The notes beneath the pieces are model-generated. The model saw only the letters and a list, made by a program, of their open reading frames with translations. It was not told the origin of the DNA and made no database searches. From Ixodes scapularis (Eukaryota > Arthropoda > Arachnida > Ixodida > Ixodidae): a stretch of DNA of 64,000 bases. A program made the position numbers and the translations under genes. The first letter of the stretch is position 1. The number at the start of each line of letters is the position of its first letter. Of this stretch, positions 10,143 through 19,214 are shown one piece after another. The stretch spans positions 85,490,069-85,554,068 of the forward strand of contig NW_024609884.1 in the NCBI RefSeq assembly GCF_016920785.2, read 5' to 3'.

Positions 10143-11036
10143 TGGCAAAACTGATGCAGGAGTGGAAATTCCGGGGTTACTACCAGATGAACTAACTATT
10201 GGAAGAGGTAATGCTTGGTTTGAAATTCCAGCTCCCTGTCCAGCTGAGGTTTGATAAGGTTCACGGAAGTTTAACTCGTTCACAGAGTCTGTGCTAAATG
10301 TATATATGTAGCATTTATTTCCCATAACTAGCTTATCGAAACGCAGTTTGAAAGATAGGCCTTGAGGCTTTGCAGATTGGAGTAGTTTTCTTCGAGCAAG
10401 ACGCACGGATGGTATAAAGTCTTCACTCACAGAAAGGTGTGTTCCCTTGAATTTGTGCGCGTTAGAAAGTACCATCTCCTTATCTTTGTAGGAGAACAAT
10501 TTTACTATGATTGGCCGATGTTTTTGCTTACTAAACCTTCCTAAACGGTGCGCTCTTTCGATGGATGCAAGTTCCAACCCTAATCTTTCGAGACACACAT
10601 CAATAACAGCCTTTTCAGATTGTGCCCATGTTTCTTTGTCCGTATCAGGAATACCAAAAAAGATAAGATTTGACCTACGGGCTCTGCTCTCTGCGTCATC
10701 GCAGCGCGCCCTGAGCTGAGATATCTCGTTAACAGCGGGTGTTAGTTGCGGATCGGAAGTCGTACTTATTGTAACGCCGGACTCTTTTAACTTCGAAAGT
10801 TCGTTTTCCACCCGATTAACGCGTGTTATGAGGGCATTCACTGATTCCTCGGTCGTACTCTGCTTTAGTTTTAAATCTCGAACTTCCTGGAGGATATTGT
10901 TCTGACCTGTCTGTAGCGTCTGAACGATTTCAAGCACTTTATTAAATTGTTCTTCTTGGGGTTTGGTCATGGGCCCGGGGTTAGATTCAATGTCCCCGCC
11001 AAGGAGCAAAAGCAGACTAACTAACACTTTCAACAT
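10140..11036 (-). CDS. L2-A ORF1 protein (nucleic-acid chaperone type) with N-terminal 2A-like peptide
   Basis: I start at the ATG at 11036; the frame is open a little further up only from a GTG. About 298 residues. Residues 1-22 are a hydrophobic stretch ending in GDIESNPGP, a 2A-like motif. Residues ~25-85 are heptad-rich, predicted coiled coil. From about residue 108 the LRARCDDAESRARRSNLIFFG block and the following basic region (ERAHRLGR, RPIIVKL) resemble the RRM-type core of L1/CR1 ORF1 proteins. It ends LP-stop at 10140. ORF1 proteins bind LINE RNA and help target-primed reverse transcription. This frame is intact. Confidence 0.85.
   Translation of the reverse strand: MLKVLVSLLLLLGGDIESNPGPMTKPQEEQFNKVLEIVQTLQTGQNNILQEVRDLKLKQSTTEESVNALITRVNRVENELSKLKESGVTISTTSDPQLTPAVNEISQLRARCDDAESRARRSNLIFFGIPDTDKETWAQSEKAVIDVCLERLGLELASIERAHRLGRFSKQKHRPIIVKLFSYKDKEMVLSNAHKFKGTHLSVSEDFIPSVRLARRKLLQSAKPQGLSFKLRFDKLVMGNKCYIYTFSTDSVNELNFREPYQTSAGQGAGISNQALPLPIVSSSGSNPGISTPASVLP
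10971..11036 (-). other. 2A-like ribosome-skipping peptide at the start of ORF1
   Basis: Codons 1-22: five leucines (8-12), GG, then DIESNPGP at residues 15-22 (10994-10971). The motif D-x-E-x-N-P-G-P is the 2A consensus, where the ribosome skips the G-P bond. Known 2A-like peptides occur at ORF1 starts of some CR1/L2-type LINEs, and some also act as signal sequences. Here skipping would release a ~21-residue hydrophobic peptide from ORF1p. Confidence 0.8.
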
Positions 11037-11163
11037 ACGTGGAAACAGAAACACTGAAAATGCTGAGACATTCTATGTACAACGCAAAACAAGCCTTGGG
11101 GCCAGGCAGCAAGAATAAGCACAAATTGTTGCTTTTGATAGCAAGGTATTTGAAATCACTAAC

Positions 11164-11223
11164 CTGTAACGCTATCACAAAAAACTTAGGCATCTTGGTT
11201 GGGCAGTTGCTGCCTGGCCCACT
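11164..11223 (-). repeat. 60-bp direct repeat in L2-A 5' region, copy 2
   Basis: Identical to 11482-11541 except one visible base (gctatc versus gatatc). On the minus strand the shared part ends TTACAG; here the next bases are GTTAGT, a splice-donor-like sequence. Period between copies is 318 bp. Confidence 0.9.
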
Positions 11224-11541
11224 GGTGAAGTCGAAAGATGCAGCCGCTTTTCTTTCAAGTGGCGCTGAATCCATGGTGGTGGTTGAAGGCGAAAGACTGA
11301 TTTCAATCAGCGCCGTCGGGATCATGTGATTTAGTCCGTTCCACGTGGAGCACTGAAGCGATGACGAGCTTGTAATCTCGAAAACAAATGTAGACGTCGC
11401 CGATGTAACGTTGCCGCCGATGATCGTGTTGCCGTTCACTGCCATAGAGGACCACGTTGGTGCCAGGAACATTATCAGGAGCTGTAACGATATCACAAAA
11501 AACTTAGGCATCTTGGTTGGGCAGTTGCTGCCTGGCCCACT
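11224..11541 (-). other. 5' monomer-like unit of L2-A
   Basis: One 318-bp unit (11541-11224 minus) followed by the partial second copy of its first 60 bp. It is open in one frame, beginning MPKFFVISLQLLIMFLAP, signal-peptide-like, and continuing through the repeat (MPKFFVIALQ). I do not recognise a protein; the unit may be a promoter-type 5' monomer as in other LINEs. Confidence 0.4.
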
Positions 11542-11639
11542 CGATGTCGATGTCTGTTCGATGTCTGTGGACTGAACGTCGAATCGTTGTTTTGGGGTGT
11601 TACATATATGAGACAAGGGGTGTACCCCTATACACCCCC

Positions 11640-12290
11640 TATTTTTTAAAGTGATATATGACAAACAGTAAACGAGATAGAGTCGATAAGAGTGTCCTTT
11701 TTGACGAGAGTGTTTGCCACCGCTGCACCTGAAAACAAGCTGGGGACGACGAGGGGAAAGAGTGGCCTTCTTACCCCAAAATAGGGGCCAGGGTTCGAAC
11801 AATTCGAACAGAAAGGGTCCACAAAGGTCGCGTGAGCATGTTCCATTCAGTAAGCCAGCCAGTCGTGGGCAGATGGCCTTGGTCAGGGTCGTCGGGGCAA
11901 CGTTGCGTCAGAGTGCTTTGTTTTATGCCTAGCATTCGTTGCCCTGCCCTTGGTGAGTGAGGTCGTTGTCGTTGTAGCCTTTTCTGGGATTTCGTGGTTC
12001 CAGCGTTCATCTCCGCGGTATTCAGTTTCAAGTACTGATTTTTTTTCTCTTGCAGCTTGAAGGAGGGACGCGCACGCGGAGAGCGCGTAAAAATGGCCGT
12101 TGGTCGTCGCGACGACGTAAGCAAGCGATGTTGTCGGCCATAACAATTTGATCGTAAAAAGTCCTTAAGACACATATGGAGCATTCGTAGGCTTTCGTCG
12201 TAACTTACGCAAAACTTACAATAATTTCGACAAAAAGTACGTACGTACTTTTCTTGTCGTAAGATCGTTTCGTGGATAAGCTCTAGCCTG
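11640..12290 (-). repeat. Repeat A, copy 2
   Basis: Homologous in inverted orientation to 1330-2075. It abuts the 5' side of L2-A, so L2-A may have inserted next to or into it. Overlapping open frames in several phases, with no recognised protein. Confidence 0.6.
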
Positions 12291-14660
12291 TTGTGGACGG
12301 CGAAGACAAGACAGACAAGTCATAGAAATACGGCTCTAAGCCGAGTCGCTTCTCGGCCATCGTGGAGTGATGCGGTGGCGTCTCCGTTCTCATTAGTGTC
12401 ATCATACGAACCGTTCTCGTCGTGTCGGTCGGCCATCAGACACACGAGGCAGCTCCACAGGCTCCGCAATCCCCCTGCGATATGCTACAGCCCTCGGGTA
12501 CTTCAACTAAGCGAGATAGCAAGTCGTTGTCGCCTCCAAGTAATATCAGTATATTATTATTGTTCGAGTGATTATCACTTTTTGTTTTACGTGAATTTAG
12601 TCCCCTTTTTCTTTTCATTTGTGCTTTGGACGCGTCTTGTATCCAATTTTGTAACTACGGTATTGTTCAAAGTTTTTATTGGAGGTATGAACTGTATCGT
12701 TTTGTTATATGTTGCTCCTCCCTGCCACGGCCCATGGGCCAGCAATATGTATAAATAACAAAACTATGGTACGCTTGGTCCTGCCTGACATGATGAAGTC
12801 AAGGGCGCGCCGGATCTCCTGAGAGGCATCGCGCTCCTCGATGGCTGATTTTGGAGCACTCGGCAAACTCCCGGCATTCAGAACGAGAAATATAGCTACC
12901 CGTTCAAAATGAAAGCAGACGATTATATATTACAGGTTCTGCGGATCCTATTCGACTTATGTTTCATATTTGTTGCATATCTTAAGTTTCGATTCATCAT
13001 TCCTTTAAAAAAGAGAAGTGACACTAGAGGGGAAGGAACTAGACGGGGATTTCATGTCTGAAATTTTGAAAAAAAGACATATGGGGGTCGGAAGCTAGTC
13101 AAAGCGTAGAAACGCAGTCGATGGAAACTTGCCTCTGGAAATTCCGGGTCATTCACCGAGGCATTGTAATTCAGCGGTGAAAATAAAACAATCGTTTTCA
13201 TCTAAAACTGGGGTTTGCAGACTGCCACATGCTCTCGTCAAATGTACACCTAAAATAAGCAATTCATTACTATACACATATTTTTACGGGCCCTCGCCAT
13301 CTTGAACAGTGAAACTTCCACTATCAAAGAAAACATCGTTTTGCTCTAGCCATAACATTGTAAGAGGTTCACGTTTTAAGAAATAAAGGTCATTCGTTTT
13401 TGTTTTGCGACGCCTGCATGGACAACTTTCTGGGACATTCTGTGGAATATAATGTTTCCAAGGAAATATCAAAATGGCAATTGATTTCCGTTTCATTATA
13501 TCCAGACAATTATGGTCCTCGGGAGCATTACAATATTTTCTAATAAAAAGCAGAAATCGATAATTCTGTAAATGCTTATAGGATTCAATGCAATTACATT
13601 CCTAGAGGGAATAAGAACTACACGCGTACAAAAGTTTAATTACTGATTAATGATATTTTATAAATGTCATCTCAAATATTCCATGGGGAAATTGCGATGT
13701 TTGTTGTTGTTCTGGTGAAATTTTCATTCTATTGCATGCGCCGAGGCGAAAGTTGGAGGGGAAAGTTGGAGATGAGTGCTCTAAGTTGTAGTGTCAAGAG
13801 TAACTTTTAGAATGGAAGTTATATTTATCAAACCGGTAGTCCAAGCAAGATTAAAAGCAAAGCAGCGCGAGGTGGGTAGGCTACCTCTGGAAATCAAGGG
13901 GTACAAGGCGTTAGAGAGATTGCCGTCATATTCGAAGGCAGAGAAGCTAGTAATAGAAAACATTTCGAATATATACTGAGGAAAATGAATGGCTGGAGCC
14001 TTCAAGGACAATGACCATGAAGAGGCTTAGCTAATTGTACATAAAAAGTCTCGACACAAGGTACAAAAGCGAACTTTTGTTCGCTTTTGGATGCGAACCT
14101 GGAAATAGCAGTAAAGAGGAGCCTTAAGAGTTAAAACAAAATAGAGGGAAATAAGAGATATAGTGTTAGAGGACAATTCCAGAAGATATAGATACAAGTA
14201 TGCAGACTAAACCATCCTTGACGACAAATAGGTAATTTGAGATGTATATTGCCAGACAAGGTAAAGGCGACAGTTTTAGATTGAGCTTACCGTTGTTTGA
14301 GAACAGGACGGGAGTATAGCAGATTAAAATGTTAAATATCAGGATTTAAATGCTGTGTGTGGAAAATGTGGTAAGGGGAAGCAGCCGAAAGGTTTTTAGC
14401 CTTGCATCTGCCATATATTATTTCACAAATGTCGGATTAGGCGTGCAAAGGTAGAGAATTCAATTCTAGGACTGACGTTTTGAAGTATTCGCTTTTCCCC
14501 CGTCCAGTTGAAGAACCCGCAGTATTCTTTGAATGCTTTTCAGTTACTTATTTTTAATGTATGTTCAACGAATGTGCTCAATGTTTGTTTTTCTGTGTTA
14601 TGGGATGCTATACTGTTTGTCTTTCTATTGTAGTAGAGCGAATTCATGAATGCTTGCATA

Positions 14661-14662
<2 letters not shown>
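12291..14662. other. No gene seen
   Basis: AT-rich sequence without recognisable domains. A small hairpin (AAAGCGAAC / GTTCGCTTT) is at about 14066-14090. Open frames of 60-155 codons have no family features. Confidence 0.5.

Positions 14663-14744
<82 letters not shown>
14663..14744. repeat. (TA)n microsatellite
   Basis: About 40 uninterrupted TA units, immediately left of the inverted-LTR unit. It produces artefactual open frames of alternating I and Y. Confidence 0.98.
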
Positions 14745-14745
<1 letters not shown>

Positions 14746-14758
14746 AGTTCCTATATAC

Positions 14759-15151
14759 TGTGGGCTCTGCGGCCCATCATGGGCCAAAAGAACGTGTGCT
14801 GCGCGCCCGGCGCGCAACGTGCGCGCGAGCCACGTTGGAGGCGCGGGGCTGGGCAGTCGGTTGGCTGCCACCAGAAAGTAAAGGTGTGTTTTTTCGGAGA
14901 TCCGCCTCGTTGGTTCTTCTTGCGGGTGAGCAGTAGGCCCCACGTTGGGCTCCAAATAATGTAGGGTTCGGTGCTACTGCTCACCCGCAAGAAGGACCAA
15001 CGAGGCGGATCTCCGAAAAAACACACCTTTACTTTCTGGTGGCAGCCAACCGACTGCCCAGCCCCGCGCCTCCAACGTGGCTCGCGCGCACGTTGCGCGC
15101 CGGGCGCGGAGCACACGTTCTTTTGGCCCATGATGGGCCGCAGAGCCCACA
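14759..15151. mobile_element. Inverted-LTR unit around a single primer binding site
   Basis: Two 178-bp arms, 14759-14936 and 14974-15151, are inverted and differ at about two visible bases. The outer ends are TGTGGGCTC and GAGCCCACA. Flanks are ATAC on both sides (14755-14758, 15152-15155), a 4-bp target duplication. The 37-bp centre holds a primer binding site (see 14937-14954). On the minus strand the right arm plus CACCGAACCCTACA forms a 192-bp LTR-like sequence starting TGT and ending ACA. No coding sequence. The layout differs from a normal solo LTR or TRIM, where LTRs are direct. Confidence 0.75.
14937..14954 (-). other. tRNA-Lys-type primer binding site
   Basis: Minus strand TGGAGCCCAACGTGGGGC, one base different from the tRNA-Lys complement (TGGCGCCCAACGTGGGGC) used by many retroelements. 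It lies 5 bp (TTATT) after the ACA end of the LTR-like sequence. Confidence 0.75.
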
Positions 15152-15187
15152 ATACATAATGATAATGTCCGGTTACTCTCGAGCCTG

Positions 15188-15395
15188 GGGGGATCGGTGG
15201 CCGAGTGGGCTAAAGCGCACACCCAGCTCGACGCGCGTGTAGCGAAAGCTCGCGCTGCAGAACCCAGGGATCCTGGGTTCGAGCCCCACCCCTGCCCGTT
15301 TCGATATGGATGAACATCGTACCGGCGTGCGGTCGTGTATCACTACTGCGTGGTGCACGTCAAAGACCCCAGGCTAGCGGTTGTACTGCACTGGC
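15188..15395 (+). mobile_element. tRNA-derived SINE
   Basis: Pol III A-box-like TGGCCGAGTGG (15198-15208) and B box GGTTCGAGCC (15276-15285) are about 70 bp apart with no matching acceptor stem, so this is not a tRNA. The downstream body (GTGGTGCACGTCAAAGACCCCAGG) resembles tick SINE tails. Reading frames across it are artefacts. Right end approximate. Confidence 0.65.
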
Positions 15396-16006
15396 TAAAT
15401 TGCTCATCTACAGCGTGTGACTCGTCTCAACTTTAATGGCTGACCAACTACACGCTGTATAAATATCCCTACAAGCCCAATTATTGTTACTCTCCTGTGA
15501 TAACACCCTTTGGACCATGTAGAAGAACCTGATCACTGAAATAACAAAGCATTTATTGTTATATTTGAAAATAGAAATGGTAATACTTAACATCTTCTTT
15601 GGTAGCTTCAGTGAGATTAAAACAAACCTAGGGAATTGCTGAGTATACAAATACACTTTTAACAGAACATCGAAAGCCATCCCAGCCATATGAGTCAACC
15701 GAATCGTGGAACTCAGTACTTCGAGATTGTCTGAAAATATACCCGTGTTAAAAAAAAATTAAAAAAAGCGCTTTTCAGTAGCTGCTCCAAGACCACTTTG
15801 CATTCACTCTGAGCATGCACTGGAAAGGAGTGCTGAGTCAGGATTCGGCGCATGCTTTGGTCCAAATCAGCAACGTGAGCGCTCGGCGTGAACTCGGATC
15901 CAATCGCACGTTTTACGCGGGAAGCGATGACCAAGTTAGGGCTGTTGCTGGATCAACTTTTAAAAATGGTCTATTACATGTTGTATGATAGACGACACCC
16001 CATCAA
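15396..16006. other. No gene seen
   Basis: AT-rich; short open frames without motifs. Confidence 0.45.
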
Positions 16007-16432
16007 TTAGTGATCGGTTAACATTTTGAGAACCACGACAGATTCCACAGGAACAATCGGTTCACTGAAATGGTTCATGCCGGAAGAAATCTGTCGAAAG
16101 TAGATGTGCGTATTGAACAAATCCTCATCAACAGTATCATCCTCATCACCATCATTATTACCATCATCAAGACCCTGATCACCTTCATTATCAATCGCGG
16201 TGAAATATTCCTGCACTGGCACAAGCACGAGTATGTGTACATCTAATACCCCCGTGCAAATAAAAAATTTGGCCGAGCAGCACTCCAGTGCTCGTGCCTT
16301 GTAATGTGCTGTGCATGACTTGCCAGATGAAGATCTTATCGTTAAATCAAGTAACTTGGTATTTTCTTCTATAGCGTCGACGCCAAATTTAAAATGGTGG
16401 TGCAACGATTCAAATGCGATTAACTGTCCCAT
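16007..16432 (-). CDS. Hypothetical 141-residue open frame with acidic stretch
   Basis: Open from ATG at 16432 (open further to 16501 without an ATG) to a stop at 16007. Residues about 89-107 are rich in D, E, N and G, coded by imperfect CATCAT-like repeats; the rest is mixed with a hydrophobic VLDVHILVLVPV block. I recognise no family. It may be an exon, a decayed transposase or chance. Confidence 0.25.
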   Translation of the reverse strand: MGQLIAFESLHHHFKFGVDAIEENTKLLDLTIRSSSGKSCTAHYKARALECCSAKFFICTGVLDVHILVLVPVQEYFTAIDNEGDQGLDDGNNDGDEDDTVDEDLFNTHIYFRQISSGMNHFSEPIVPVESVVVLKMLTDH

Positions 16433-16734
16433 GGAGCGCAGTCGGCGTTGTCTGTAACCGCGAAAAACGGCACCTAAATTCCGGCTGAGTGAAGCGAGCA
16501 ATAAATTTCCATTGGCTGCGACACGTCATAGTTCCTAGGAACGGTATCCCACAGAGAAGCCCTCATCCGGGCGCTGCGGCCCGCGCGCCGCTAAAAGGGA
16601 GAGGGTGCCTCTGCGGCCGGTACGCGATGCTTGTAGTAATGCGCTGCGTGTACGGATGTTTTCGCAGTCCTACACGTAAGCAGTCTTAAGTTAACTCCTG
16701 TATTTTTTTTATTTTTTTTATTTGCGTAAATATT

Positions 16735-17336
16735 ACCGTGAATGAATCCGTGACGTGTATAACCTTTGAAATGCGCGCTAGTTCTTCTCCTCTTGCATAT
16801 TAATACTGGCAAAAAAAAAAAAAAAAACGACCAGCGTTCATCCCCTCAACTGACAGCCAGAACAAGCGACCACGTGATCTGCATGCTGCCGATTATATGC
16901 CGCCAACGTTGATCATAGCCACGCGCTGGGGTTGGCAAAGCACAGGACACGCGGTGAGTTCCAGAAATTGTTATGGTTCGGCTATTGTCGTCATTGCAGC
17001 GATTTGACACGAGCAACTACCTGAATGCTTTTCAAGCTGGTTTTTGCGAGCCCAAATCGAGTGCTCACGCAATCCTTGGGTCCTATCAGTGAACCGCCTT
17101 TAAATATCGTGGCTGGGGACCTATGCCAACACTGCCACCTGCAAATACGTCATCAAGTTTTGCGAAGGAAAAATTAAAATAAAACGCTCGCTTTTATTTC
17201 TGAAGTTCCATAATTACCGCAACAAACTTTTTTCTTTTTTTGTCAGTGGCGTTGCATGCGAGTATATTTGGGTTCCGTAGTGCCAATAAGCTCGTGTAAA
17301 GCGAAAAAAAAAAATTAACTGACTATTGTTGCATTA
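16735..17336. mobile_element. T1 MITE, diverged copy
   Basis: Contains the T1 internal blocks in order: CAGCGTTCATCCCCTCAACT, CCACGTGATCTG, ACGCGCTGGGGTTGGCAAAG and GTTGCATGCGAGTAT. Termini are decayed and the right end no longer has a clean TTAA. Confidence 0.75.
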
Positions 17337-17493
17337 TGTGGGTATGCCATATCAGGAGTGGGTGGTTTAAGGCCACAGGTAGTTTAGCCGGAGGTTTATC
17401 TAAAACTGCTTCTTGATTTGAAAGAGCAAAATTTCATTGGTAGATAGAAAGGGGAAAAAAAAACAGATAAAACGGCATCCGCAGCTGCTTTTC

Positions 17494-17565
17494 GGGGGTG
17501 TAGCTCAGGGGCAGAGCATTCCACTGCAGATCGAAAAGTCCCCGGTTCAAATCCGGGTGCCCCTT
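17494..17565 (+). tRNA. tRNA-Cys (GCA)-like gene
   Basis: 72 nt with TAGCTCAGGGGCAGAGC D-arm, CTGCAGA anticodon loop (anticodon GCA) and intact B box GGTTCAAATCC. The T stem CCCGG/CCGGG pairs perfectly and a T-rich terminator follows. Weak points: a C-C mismatch in the anticodon stem and several G-T pairs in the acceptor stem, so it may be a mildly decayed copy. The complementary open frame (GAPGFEPGT) is the usual tRNA artefact. Confidence 0.7.
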
Positions 17566-18888
17566 TTTTCTTATTTTTTTTTTTTAATTTTTTTAGGGAG
17601 CTTTTCAAGTTATAGAGTTTAAGACGTCAAATGCGGTTTTTCTGGTTTTCTTTTGTTATTTTCCAGTTTTTTTATTTTAATATAAAGTTAGTTCACCAGC
17701 TTGCATGTGCTTTTTTGTATGCGTTTTATTTGTTGCCCAGCTTCGAAAGCTGTTCGCTCCCGCTCTTTACTTGACACTGCAATGCCGCCCTGGCTACTTT
17801 TGGATGAGGCTGTCTTTTGATATGCGTTTTTATTTATTACAAAGCCCAGAACGCCATGGAACTATATTGAATCGCTTCACGGATGCATACTTTATATTAC
17901 AGCTTTGTTCAACCTATCCCTGAGTGTGTCTGTGCGATTTGGCATAATTTTTATGTGCCATAACCATGCGGCGATATGCAAGCTTGAAATACTGGCTAGC
18001 TAGCTGGCGCAGGCCTCTACCCGATTTAAAAGTCTCGTCAATCCATCTGTTCACTGGAGTACCTCCTCTTCCTTGCCCGAGGCTGTAGACCTCTATTCAG
18101 TGGCTGTCACCGTTCCCAATTGCGACATTAAATTTATTTTGTTTATTCAGTCAGGTTATACTGCATCGTAAAAAAGACACTTTTGCAAGAAAGTGATCAA
18201 AGTATAAATATTCATATTCTCTATAAAATAAAATATCTACACGCACACAAATATGCAAGCATTCAAACACAAACAAACAAAAACAAGAGAGGGACGGACA
18301 GTCAGAACATAACACAAAAATGCAGGCAGCAGTCTCCGTCCTTCACCATGTATTGAAAATGCAAGTCATTTGTAAGCATTGAAACAGTGTTACTGGCTAG
18401 CCGATTGGACTCATCAACTGTACACTAAAAAAGCAAACATTTGAAGACGTCAATTGTACAATCGAATTAATTAATTTTGCAAGCATGATGCTACCTTTTT
18501 TTTAGATAAAACATGACCAACAAAAAAACTTACTTATGTTCACTCTTGTTTTCTTCGGGTATAGATAGGTTATGCGTCTGTCTTCGGGAAACCACTTTCT
18601 GCAAAAATGCAGTTAATAAATTTCAGATAATTTTAACATGCTTACCTAGCAGAAATATTTGTCACTTTTTTATATTAAAGCTGTAAGCACATGACAGAGG
18701 GAATGTCTAACTTGCACAGGAATATTTAAGGATTGTTAGGACACCGCTGCTCTGCTAACTATGGCAGCTTCACACAAACACATCGTCACCCAGCTGGTTC
18801 AGCATTTCAAATCCTCGCGAAAAGCCGTTGGAGCGAGCGGCTTTCGCGAAACTGAGCAAAGCAAACTAACGCTCGAAGTTCCCAAAAT
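17566..18888. other. No gene seen
   Basis: T-rich tract after the tRNA, then AT-rich sequence. A short hairpin TCGCGAAAAGCCG / CGGCTTTCGCGA lies near 18818-18852. Confidence 0.45.
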
Positions 18889-18960
18889 AGGGGGCATCCG
18901 GATTCAAACCGGGGACCTGTTTATGTCCAGCCGAATACTCTACCACTGAGCTATATCCCT
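18889..18960 (-). pseudogene. Decayed tRNA-Cys relic
   Basis: Minus strand has ATAGCTCAGTGGTAGAGT, a degraded anticodon arm (loop CTGGACA, stem mostly unpaired) and GGTCCCCGGTTTGAATCC followed by TGCCCCC. The 3' half matches tRNA-Cys, while acceptor and anticodon stems are broken. Confidence 0.7.
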
Positions 18961-19214
18961 TTTTGTTGCCACCATCTTGGCTTTTATTTGCCTAAAAACA
19001 TTATGCTATTTACTACCTAAAAGGTCAGCACTTCTGACAGACCTCTCAAAATTGTTCTCACATGTTCGACATGAAACTGTTTTTTCTCGTTGTTCCGGTT
19101 AGCCACACCTTTCCAAAGAGTGCCATACATTCGGGACCTTATAGTTTTAGTCTTGAACTCCTTCCGATGTTCTGTCTCCTCAAACAAAGTTGTTTGTTTT
19201 TTTTTGTGTGTGAT

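Larger units (their letters stand above)
7176..11545 (-). mobile_element. L2/CR1-type LINE, nearly full length (L2-A)
   Basis: Read on the minus strand: a 5' region with a repeated 60-bp block, ORF1 (11036-10140), ORF2 with apurinic endonuclease and reverse transcriptase (10139-7309), a short 3' UTR and a terminal (TGAAA)n repeat instead of poly(A). That 3' end and the ORF layout are typical of the L2/CR1 group. The copy carries one premature stop (8453-8451) and one frameshift (near 8400) in the RT domain, so it cannot make a full ORF2 protein. The 5' boundary is approximate. Clade assignment is by motif only. Confidence 0.85.

Noticed and set aside
11017..11802. 261-codon open frame on the minus strand upstream of the LINE ORF1
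   Set aside because: It crosses Repeat A, the 60-bp direct repeats and the LINE 5' region, so it is a composite of repeats rather than a host gene.
14644..15242. Several overlapping open frames (up to 133 codons)
   Set aside because: They come from the (TA)n tract and from the palindromic LTR-like arms, and mirror each other on both strands.
15188..15295. Possible tRNA-Leu/Ser gene
   Set aside because: The A and B boxes are too far apart and the acceptor ends do not pair; a SINE explains it better.
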